From NCBI RefSeq assembly GCF_900220965.1, contig NZ_OBQC01000021.1:1-36612 (forward strand): a stretch of 36,612 bases of DNA. The letters are read 5' to 3'. Under the pieces are notes generated by a model. The model saw only the letters and a list, made by a program, of their open reading frames with translations, was not told the origin of the DNA and searched no databases. Positions 30,797 through 36,612 of this stretch are shown piece after piece. The DNA comes from Ureibacillus acetophenoni (GTDB lineage Bacteria; Bacillota; Bacilli; Bacillales_A; Planococcaceae). The position numbers and the translations under genes are program-made. Within the stretch, counting starts at the first letter, position 1, and each line of letters begins with the position of its first letter.

Positions 30797-31072
30797 ATGG
30801 GATTTTTCCAACCTGAAGGAACAATGGGACCACAATTTCCTCCCCCTCCCTATATACCGCCAAAACCTTCTGTCTCTTATATCGTTGACTGTGTCTATCA
30901 AAATACGTATGTATGGCTTATCAATGGCGATCAATTCTGGTTTTACCCAACTCGTGTAGAATACGGGGAAATCGCTGGCTATCGATGGAACGGTGCATTT
31001 TGGCAATTCCATGGAATTGACCCAAGATTCGTAGATGCTGTAGCTTGCCCTCCTACGCCAACGTTGTACTAA
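30797..31072 (+). CDS. small uncharacterised protein, 91 aa, proline/aromatic-rich
   Basis: 91 residues. The N-terminus is proline-rich (QFPPPPYIPPKP), followed by an aromatic-rich beta stretch (VWLINGDQFWFYPTRVEYGEIAGYRWNGAFWQFHGID) and a C-terminal ACPPTPTLY. There is no signal peptide or membrane segment. Start: AAAGGAGTGATATCAACATG. A CATATACT sequence about 45 bp upstream resembles sporulation sigma-E/K -10 boxes, but no convincing -35 could be fitted. It forms a cassette with the next gene 34 bp downstream. Composition would suit a coat or surface-associated protein; that is a guess. Confidence 0.75.
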   Translation: MGFFQPEGTMGPQFPPPPYIPPKPSVSYIVDCVYQNTYVWLINGDQFWFYPTRVEYGEIAGYRWNGAFWQFHGIDPRFVDAVACPPTPTLY

Positions 31073-31106
31073 TCGGTTGCCCACTATTTAAATTCGGAGG
31101 TATTGT

Positions 31107-31598
31107 ATGACAAACTTTTATTCATTTAGTGGAACCGTTACAGCGATTAGTGACTTTTTTACAGGTCAAAACGGGGAAAGTGAAGGCTGTACTAAATTTT
31201 TCACAATAGAAAATGAAATGGGGCAAATTGTTAATTTTGTCGTTTCACCTTCTACTTACGTTGTTGACCACGCAATGATCAATGTCGGGGATCGTGTAAC
31301 TGGCTATTATGATGGAGATTTACCTGCGATTCTCATCTATCCCCCACAATATCAAGCAATCGTAATGGTAAAAGAGAATCCAAACCAAAATGTAAAAGTT
31401 TCTTATTTTAATAACCAGCTAGTTAGTAGTGACGGTCAATTACGATTAAATTTATCGCCCTTTACTCGAATGGTATTAACAAATGGACAACGTTTTACGC
31501 ATTTTCCAGGAAACCGGGACTTAATTGTCATCTATGGACCTTCCACTAGAAGTATCCCCGCACAAACGACACCTTATCGAATCATCGTGTTATGTTAA
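31107..31598 (+). CDS. uncharacterised beta-rich protein, 163 aa
   Basis: 163 residues: FYSFSGTVTAISDFFTG, GCTKFFTIENEMGQIVNFVVSPSTYVVDHAMINVGDRVTGYYDGDLPAILIYPPQYQAIVM, then a second half with a similar rhythm (LRLNLSPFTRMVLTNGQ, NRDLIVIYGPSTRSIPAQ). The first half reads like an OB-type barrel. I believe near-identical hypothetical proteins occur across Bacillales, without a named function. No signal peptide. CGGAGG precedes the ATG. Co-transcribed with the 91-aa gene and ended by a terminator. Confidence 0.78.
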   Translation: MTNFYSFSGTVTAISDFFTGQNGESEGCTKFFTIENEMGQIVNFVVSPSTYVVDHAMINVGDRVTGYYDGDLPAILIYPPQYQAIVMVKENPNQNVKVSYFNNQLVSSDGQLRLNLSPFTRMVLTNGQRFTHFPGNRDLIVIYGPSTRSIPAQTTPYRIIVLC

Positions 31599-31620
31599 TT
31601 GCCTGATTTTTGTAAGTGAT

Positions 31621-31656
31621 AAAAAATGGTCAACCAGAACTTCTGGCTGACCTTAT
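31621..31656. terminator. bidirectional terminator between converging genes
   Basis: GGTCAACCAGAA pairs with TTCTGGCTGACC (one mismatch, 1-nt apex as drawn, so the loop opens in practice). It is preceded by AAAAAA, giving a U-run for the leftward direction only. Confidence 0.8.
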
Positions 31657-31678
31657 CCGATAATTAACCACAAAAAAT

Positions 31679-32533
31679 CTATTTACTATATTCCTTACTT
31701 CCTAAAGTTAACTTTGCAAATTCATTAAATGCCAATTCTTCTTCATAAAAAGGATAATGATTACTTTGTTCAAACGCGGTAAAGCTTGCATTTGGAATGA
31801 GTTCTGCAATTTCAACTCCAAAACGATACGGACATTGGGCATCATATACCCCAGAACATACATATGCCGGAATCGTTACTTGCTTTAACTGTTCAGTGAC
31901 GTCATATGTTTGGCAGTCCACTTTTCTAAAGTAATCAAGTCTAGGACCAACCGTTTTACCACTATTCGGTTTTTCGTACATCTTATCTAAATTCTCTTCT
32001 TTGTATAAGGACATTAATGCCCATTCTCTAGTTATCTTTCTTCGTTCTTCTATTGGTAAATCAGGGTCATTAAGTAAATTCATGATTTCGCGAATTCGAT
32101 TGAAATTAGGATTTTGATGATTATAAATACTATCTGGGTCTGTATTATAACGAATACTTGCTGCAGCACCACTTACTATAATTTTAGTTAGTGATGCTTC
32201 CTTTAAAACAGCATACTTTAAAGCGAGCATCCCCCCAGTAGAGTGACCTCCCAAAGCCCATTTCTCAAATCCCAGAGCCTCTCTGATCGCCTCTAAATCT
32301 AGAACAGTTTCATCCATACTATACTCACTTTCATTTTGTGCTTTTACCGAATTTCCGGCACCACGCAAGTTAATTAAAAACACATGATAGTACTCTGTAA
32401 ATGTATTAGCAAACACAGTTCCGCGGGTATCATACTCACTATATAAATGCGTAATTGCTAGCGGATCTCCCTCACCTTTTTCAAATATTTCAAACGTACC
32501 CCTACTTGTTTCAATAAATTTCTGAATCCACAT
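31679..32533 (-). CDS. alpha/beta hydrolase
   Basis: 284 residues, preferred start ATG with GGGGAG six bases upstream (an in-frame ATG six codons earlier contains that site). Nucleophile elbow GGHSTGGM (Ser), NLRGAGNS oxyanion-side loop, acid Asp in GVYDAQCP and His in QSNHYPFYEE complete the triad. Helical cap roughly 130-210 (EIMNLLNDPDLPIEERRKI). It resembles prolyl-aminopeptidase-like or haloperoxidase-like hydrolases; substrate unknown. It lies 14 bp after a small membrane protein gene. Confidence 0.87.
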   Translation of the reverse strand: MWIQKFIETSRGTFEIFEKGEGDPLAITHLYSEYDTRGTVFANTFTEYYHVFLINLRGAGNSVKAQNESEYSMDETVLDLEAIREALGFEKWALGGHSTGGMLALKYAVLKEASLTKIIVSGAAASIRYNTDPDSIYNHQNPNFNRIREIMNLLNDPDLPIEERRKITREWALMSLYKEENLDKMYEKPNSGKTVGPRLDYFRKVDCQTYDVTEQLKQVTIPAYVCSGVYDAQCPYRFGVEIAELIPNASFTAFEQSNHYPFYEEELAFNEFAKLTLGSKEYSK

Positions 32534-32547
32534 AACTATCTCCCCTT

Positions 32548-32733
32548 TCATTTACCTTCATTCGCCCTTGATAATTCTTTAAGTAAAGTGATTATTTCTT
32601 TGTTTTGTTCGACTTGAATTTCACTGTTTACTCGAATGATTCTGACCCATCTTATGAGTAAAGTTACTAATAGTATCGGTATTAACGTAAACAATGCACC
32701 TACTATAGCTACTTGATCACCAGAAAAGCTCAC
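32548..32733 (-). CDS. small single-pass membrane protein, 61 aa
   Basis: 61 residues from GTG with AAGGGAGG six bases upstream. One strong membrane helix (VAIVGALFTLIPILLVTLLIRWV), then a basic patch and a short amphipathic coiled-coil-like tail (EIQVEQNKEIITLLKEL). Small proteins of this layout are common in Bacillales; none can be named. Its stop overlaps the region just upstream of the hydrolase start, so it is translated from the same mRNA. Confidence 0.75.
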   Translation of the reverse strand: MSFSGDQVAIVGALFTLIPILLVTLLIRWVRIIRVNSEIQVEQNKEIITLLKELSRANEGK

Positions 32734-32778
32734 TTTGATCCTCCCTTAACAATAAGAACATTAGTAACTATTAAAAAT

Positions 32779-32824
32779 ACTTCAATAAAAAAGACATTTC
32801 TCCTTCTAGAAGTAATGCCTTCAT
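32779..32824. repeat. terminator-like direct repeat flanking the TTATTCGCC array, left copy
   Basis: ACTTCAATAAA, then a hairpin (GACATTTCT ... AGAAGTAATG, imperfect) and a GCCTTCAT-like end. The right copy at 33131-33174 has the same order: ACTTCAATAAA, GGGCATTTCTCC, GAAGAAATGCCC, CAT. The two bracket the array. Confidence 0.75.
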
Positions 32825-32850
32825 TAGAGCATCAACAGAGGGAGAGGAAG

Positions 32851-33107
32851 TAATTCGCCATTTCGGATGAAGTTTTCGCCAATAAGCGAGAGTTATTCGC
32901 CAACATCTCTAAAACGTGTATCAACTGAGGAGTTATTCGCCGATTCAGATGAAATTCTCGTCAATAAGCTGAAGTTATTCGCCATCATAGATAGATTTAT
33001 CGCCAGCATCACTGGAACGCGCATCAACTGAGGAGTTATTCGTCATTTCGGATGAAGTTTTCGCCAATAAGCGAGAGTTATTCGCCAACATAAATAGATT
33101 TATCGCC
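32851..33107. repeat. phased intergenic array, core TTATTCGCC, 11 copies in 3 blocks
   Basis: Cores (TTATTCGCC and close variants such as TTTATCGCC, GTTTTCGCC, ATTCTCGTC) start at 32851, 32872, 32893; 32933, 32954, 32975, 32996; 33036, 33057, 33078 and 33099. Steps are exactly 21 bp inside blocks and 40 bp across the 31-bp linkers; complete blocks recur every 103 bp. The first block has three cores and is 82 bp long, that is 103 minus one 21-bp unit. Spacers match between blocks (ATTTCGGATGAA, AATAAGCGAGAG) and both linkers end ATCAACTGAGGAG. It lies between the aldehyde dehydrogenase terminator and the small membrane protein gene. No gene found. Confidence 0.93.
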
Positions 33108-33130
33108 ACAGTGAAAGATACTACTCCGTC

Positions 33131-33174
33131 ACTTCAATAAAGAGGGCATTTCTCCTTTCGAAGAAATGCCCCAT
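33131..33174 (-). terminator. terminator of the aldehyde dehydrogenase gene; right flanking repeat of the array
   Basis: GGGCATTTCTCC... pairs with GAAGAAATGCCC (one-base offsets at the loop); on the leftward strand the stem is followed by TCTTTATTG. It is a direct repeat of 32779-32824. Confidence 0.75.
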
Positions 33175-33200
33175 ACTTGATATTTTGCAGTCCCTTTTAT

Positions 33201-34634
33201 TTACGAAGGAATACCAACAATTGATTTCACTTCTAAGTACTCCTCAATACCGTAGCTACCCCACTCACGGCCGATTCCGGATTGCTTAAAGCCTCCAAAT
33301 GGTGCAGACATTTCCGGAGGTGCATTATTCACTCGAATGCTACCAGCACGAATGGACATTGCAACTTTCTCAATTTTTTCTCTGTCTTCACCAACAACAT
33401 ATCCTGCTAATCCATAGATCGTATCGTTGGCAATTTCAATGGCTTCATCTAGATCTTCATAAGTAATGATCGACATTACCGGTCCAAAGATCTCTTCTTG
33501 AGCAATCGTCATATCATTCGTTACATTCGTAAACACAGTTGGCTTCACAAAGTAACCTTTTTCAAGCCCTTCTGGTTTACCAGGTCCACCACTTACAAGA
33601 GTCGCCCCTTCTTCTATTCCTTTTTGAATATATCCTTGCACGCGATTATATTGTTTCTCTGAAACTAGTGGTCCGAATATATTACTTTTGTCTTGTGGAT
33701 CACCGTAAGGAATATTCGGTAAAATTGCTTTCACAGCCTCAACGAATTCATCGTGCTTGGATTTTGGAACAAGTGTCCGTGAAGCCGCTACACACACTTG
33801 ACCTGTATTGAAAACAACATTCGAAATAGCAATTTGAGCTGCTTTTACCATATCGAAATCATCAAGGATTACAAGCGGTGACTTCCCACCAAGTTCAAGA
33901 GCTACTTTTTTAATTGTCTTAGCTGCATTTTCGGTAATCTTTTGACCTACTGCTCCTGAACCAGTGAATGATACAAAATCAATATCAGGGTGAGAGCTAA
34001 TACCGTTACCGACAACTTCACCTGAACCATTCACAAGATTAAATACGCCTTTAGGTACACCAGCAGCTTCAAATATTTCTGCAAGAATAATCGCGGCAAA
34101 AGGTGTTTCTTCAGACGGCTTTAACACTACTGTACATCCAGCGGCAAATGCGCTTGCTAGTTTCGTAGATGTTTGATTCGTTGGGAAGTTCCATGGTGTA
34201 ATAAGCCCGCTAACACCGATTGGCTCCTTACGAATTAAAGCACCACCGCGTCTTTCACTAAATTCGAAGCTTTCCAACTCTTTTGCCGCTTGACGGAAAT
34301 GAGATAACCCCATGTTGTAATGAGTTTTTTCACTGATCGTAATAGGTGAACCTAATTCTTGCATAACCACTTCAACTATATCGTCTTTACGCTTTTCATA
34401 CTCATCCGCAATTCGATTTAACAACTCAATTCGCTCTTCCTTCGATGTTTGAGAAAATGAAGGAAATGCTGCTCGCGCTGCCGCAACAGCTCTATTTAAG
34501 TCTTCTATTGTTCCATCACTAATTCGACCAATGACTTCTTCTGTAGCCGGGTTAATCACATCAATTGTATTTGTACCAGTCGATTCAACCCATTCACCAT
34601 TAATAAAATGCTTCAAATAGTTTCGAATGTTCAA
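33201..34634 (-). CDS. NAD(P)-dependent aldehyde dehydrogenase
   Basis: 477 residues, standard class 1/2-like ALDH length. It has Asn149 (TPWNFP), Lys172 (LKPSEETP), Glu247 (LELGGKSP) and catalytic Cys281 ([11 protein letters not shown]), plus [22 protein letters not shown] and the C-terminal [12 protein letters not shown]. Cytosolic oxidation of an aldehyde to the acid; substrate unknown. A TTG at 34634 opens the frame but is only two bases from AAAAGGGG. ATT two codons later (34628) lies eight bases from it and would give the common [17 protein letters not shown] N-terminus, so AUU may be the true start. Single gene with its own terminator. Confidence 0.92.
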   Translation of the reverse strand: MNIRNYLKHFINGEWVESTGTNTIDVINPATEEVIGRISDGTIEDLNRAVAAARAAFPSFSQTSKEERIELLNRIADEYEKRKDDIVEVVMQELGSPITISEKTHYNMGLSHFRQAAKELESFEFSERRGGALIRKEPIGVSGLITPWNFPTNQTSTKLASAFAAGCTVVLKPSEETPFAAIILAEIFEAAGVPKGVFNLVNGSGEVVGNGISSHPDIDFVSFTGSGAVGQKITENAAKTIKKVALELGGKSPLVILDDFDMVKAAQIAISNVVFNTGQVCVAASRTLVPKSKHDEFVEAVKAILPNIPYGDPQDKSNIFGPLVSEKQYNRVQGYIQKGIEEGATLVSGGPGKPEGLEKGYFVKPTVFTNVTNDMTIAQEEIFGPVMSIITYEDLDEAIEIANDTIYGLAGYVVGEDREKIEKVAMSIRAGSIRVNNAPPEMSAPFGGFKQSGIGREWGSYGIEEYLEVKSIVGIPS

Positions 34635-34723
34635 TACCCCTTTTCATCAAATAGTTACTATTAATGACCAATAATAAGTTTATGATTAAAAAATCTTGAA
34701 TATTAACTGATATTTTTATTTTA

Positions 34724-35110
34724 TTAAGATGAATACCTCTCCATATGCTGTCTATATAATTTCCATCCCTCATGTTCCTTTTTAAAGATTTCCATTGCTA
34801 ACGCACTTGCTACTTTTTCACCTGAAAAATAAAAGTTGATAATGGAAGATATAATAATTTCATTTTCTGAACGAAGATTATGGGTTAAATCATTATATTC
34901 CCAGTACGGCTGTTTACTTTTATAACTGTTTAATGTTTCGACATTTGATTTTTTATAAGAGTCCCCAGTATAAACCTCGTAATCTCTGTCATTGTAATAG
35001 CCAAAATATCCGATAAAGTCATTGGAAATCCATTTATTCACTTCTTCCACATCGCTGTTATTTAAAACATAACGATACTCTTCAATTGCCTTCAAAGCTT
35101 CATTTAACAA
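34724..35110 (-). CDS. NTF2-like (SnoaL/DUF4440-type) protein
   Basis: About 128 residues. Helical N-terminus (LNEALKAIEEYRYVLNNSDVEEVNKWISNDFIGYFG) followed by strands ending in MEIFKKEHEGWKLYRQHMERY, the cone-shaped NTF2-like pattern of small enzymes and binding proteins. No catalytic residues can be assigned. TTG with GAGGTG six bases upstream is preferred; a GTG three codons earlier overlaps the ribosome site. It lies 41 bp downstream of a GNAT gene, possibly in one transcript. Confidence 0.7.
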   Translation of the reverse strand: MLNEALKAIEEYRYVLNNSDVEEVNKWISNDFIGYFGYYNDRDYEVYTGDSYKKSNVETLNSYKSKQPYWEYNDLTHNLRSENEIIISSIINFYFSGEKVASALAMEIFKKEHEGWKLYRQHMERYSS

Positions 35111-35151
35111 GCGTTTCACCTCATGTTCATATAAAACTCAAACTTTATTAT

Positions 35152-35649
35152 CTACAATAGTTTCGACATATAATATTCATCAACATAGTTGCCATTAATC
35201 TTTAATGAGTTGCGTTTTACCCCTTCAATCTCAAATCCACTCTTCTTATAAAGAGCTACACCTGCAGCATTTTCAGTTACTGCAGTTAGTTCCAACCTAG
35301 TAATATGCTTACTTCTTGCCCACTCCTCTGCATGTCTAAACAAAGCTGTCCCTACACCCTGACCTCGATAATCATTTAAGATCCCAATTACAATATAGGC
35401 TGAGTGTTTATTTTTCTGAGTAGTTCCTCCCAATACAAACATGTAACCTATTAACATGTCATTCTTTTTTGCCACAAGTATATTTGCATTATTTTGCTGC
35501 GCTATCCGCTCCAATTGTTTTGCTTGTTGTTCCGGAGTTGTTTTCCTTTCACCAGGCTCCATTAGCATAAAATCAGAGGTAGCTTCTACTTCCTTTATTA
35601 GATTAATTAAATTCTCGGCATCTTCGATTTGTATGTGTCTTATTAACAT
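35152..35649 (-). CDS. GNAT family N-acetyltransferase
   Basis: 165 residues. Motif A is YIVIGILNDYRGQGVGTALFRHAEEWA with RGQGVG for acetyl-CoA. Next come the strand RLELTAVTENAAGVALYKKSGFEIEG and the ending YVDEYYMSKLL. Closest in style to the RimI/YhhY-like group that acts on small amines or protein N-termini. GGGGGAG precedes the ATG. Follows the metalloprotease-like gene by 24 bp, so the two are likely co-transcribed. Confidence 0.88.
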   Translation of the reverse strand: MLIRHIQIEDAENLINLIKEVEATSDFMLMEPGERKTTPEQQAKQLERIAQQNNANILVAKKNDMLIGYMFVLGGTTQKNKHSAYIVIGILNDYRGQGVGTALFRHAEEWARSKHITRLELTAVTENAAGVALYKKSGFEIEGVKRNSLKINGNYVDEYYMSKLL

Positions 35650-35673
35650 ACAGCTCCCCCGTTCTAATAAATA

Positions 35674-36510
35674 TTACGTTAACCAACCGTTGATACTTTC
35701 TTTAAAACCATGGTCTTCCCATGAGACAATCGTCTTCATTTCACCCAATTGTAGGATTCTCTCTTGAAATAGTAGATCACCTAAAAAGTACCCTAATCGC
35801 GAGTGCCCGAATTTACTTCCCCCACGGATAGAAAACCACTCGTGGAAAATCTCTTGTGGAGTACACTTTTTAATATCTTTCGCAAACGCATATTTTATTT
35901 CTTGTTTGTGTAGAGTTGCGAATTGTAGCCATACCTCACCTTGATCATCATAAGAAAAATAAATAGAAGGATTAAGACCAGGTACTGTTTTTCTTGAAAA
36001 ATGTGTAGCAGTTCCTTCTTGAAATAGCCAAGTAAGAGGACTCTTCCAATCTACTTCGGACCAGTCATTACCTGCTTCATCTGATAGGATGTTTTGTGTT
36101 AAATGACCGAATTCGTGGGCGATGATGACTTTTAAATGGCTAGGTTCTGGCGATAACCTTTCTAATGCAAAAGTGACATTCGGGATAATTTGTCTATATG
36201 TATAGGCATTAGAACCAAATCCCCCGACGATTAAATTCACATCAATTGGAAAAGTAACATCATACAAACTCGAATAAGTTTTCTCTACGCCTTTTATAAG
36301 AGGAGCAATATTTTTATGTACTAACTGGATGGAATCAAACACTTGAGGATATCTTTGAATCGATTGATGATGTCTTTCATCCGTATCTTTGCAATGATAC
36401 AGAAAATATTCCTTAAATATATCGGGAAACTGATTATAGTAGCTTCGTAAGAACTGAATGGAAGGTTGATAGTTTTCCAAAAAATTTGGCACCGTATCCA
36501 AAGTTTTCAC
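35674..36510 (-). CDS. zinc metalloprotease-like protein with HEFGH motif (DUF2268-like)
   Basis: 278 residues, no signal peptide. The zincin motif is His132-Glu133-x-x-His136 (IIAHEFGHLTQN), followed about 35 residues later by WLFQEGTATHFS, where the Glu is the probable third ligand (gluzincin-like). VNLIVGGFGSNAYTYR before the motif fits the DUF2268 type of putative Zn-dependent peptidases. Start is GTG with AGGGGG seven bases upstream. Function unknown. Confidence 0.78.
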   Translation of the reverse strand: MKTLDTVPNFLENYQPSIQFLRSYYNQFPDIFKEYFLYHCKDTDERHHQSIQRYPQVFDSIQLVHKNIAPLIKGVEKTYSSLYDVTFPIDVNLIVGGFGSNAYTYRQIIPNVTFALERLSPEPSHLKVIIAHEFGHLTQNILSDEAGNDWSEVDWKSPLTWLFQEGTATHFSRKTVPGLNPSIYFSYDDQGEVWLQFATLHKQEIKYAFAKDIKKCTPQEIFHEWFSIRGGSKFGHSRLGYFLGDLLFQERILQLGEMKTIVSWEDHGFKESINGWLT

Positions 36511-36612
36511 TTTCTATCCCCCTCGTATATTAGTAGTAAGAGCTCTTTCTAATAGAATTTCCAGTTGATCCGGACAACTGGAGGATCTATTGGATTTCCT
36601 ATAGGATGTGGT
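36511..36612. other. right-edge intergenic sequence with a small hairpin
   Basis: CCAGTTG (36561-36567) pairs with CAACTGG (36575-36581) around a 7-nt loop, upstream of the leftward metalloprotease-like gene. No U-run follows. No gene visible before the window ends. Confidence 0.4.

Noticed and set aside
30773..31084. Leftward frame antisense to the 91-aa gene.
   Set aside because: The rightward gene has a strong ribosome site and operon partner; the antisense frame has neither.

Overview
The window looks like a chromosomal stretch from an AT-rich, spore-former-type member of the Bacillales, most like the Planococcaceae (Lysinibacillus/Solibacillus relatives). This rests on the 16S 5' end, strong GGAGG-type ribosome binding sites, many TTG/GTG starts, and families such as SpoIISA, YitT, DUF2798, DUF4275 and the holin-like type I toxin. 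The genus is an inference from style. No phage, IS element or CRISPR array was seen.

Layout. 1-751: the 5' end of a 16S rRNA gene reading leftward, with three tandem sigma-A promoters. 752-6228: an amidase, a two-gene FAH-hydrolase/extradiol-dioxygenase unit, a stand-alone RibF-type nucleotidyltransferase domain, and a PBP4-family (S13) peptidase without a signal peptide. 6630-8500: two toxin-antitoxin loci side by side. One is a type I locus (27-aa holin-like toxin with a convergent antisense RNA); the other is a SpoIIS module with toxin SpoIISA, antitoxin SpoIISB and a probable third component like SpoIISC. 8660-11340: quinone-reductase-like enzyme, metallo-beta-lactamase-fold hydrolase, SfsA. 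11758-17587: an abgT-abgA-abgB operon (aminobenzoyl-glutamate-type uptake and cleavage) divergent from an unusual multi-domain regulator. 17765-18906: a DUF2798 gene broken by a 109-bp inversion, then four degenerate copies of a roughly 200-bp tandem repeat. 18907-26436: AlkP-superfamily hydrolase, two Nudix enzymes, a GNAT remnant, an MDR oxidoreductase, YitT, a GNAT, a lipoprotein and a membrane protein. 26547-36510: second amidase, an uncharacterised membrane-anchored pair, a diguanylate cyclase, DUF4275, an uncharacterised two-gene cassette, alpha/beta hydrolase, aldehyde dehydrogenase, NTF2-like, GNAT and an HEFGH metalloprotease-like protein.

The most unusual signals are non-coding. Two intergenic arrays (11418-11694 and 32851-33107) have different 9-bp cores (TTATTAGAA and TTATTCGCC) but the same geometry: cores every 21 bp in blocks of four, 31-bp linkers, and a block period of exactly 103 bp. 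Identical geometry with different sequence suggests one repeat class with a common function or origin. Other highlights are the inversion in the DUF2798 gene, whose computed reversal restores an open frame across both junctions; the gap-free 200-bp repeat cores; a 54-bp palindromic element present twice; and two genes whose ribosome binding sites point to AUA/AUU starts.
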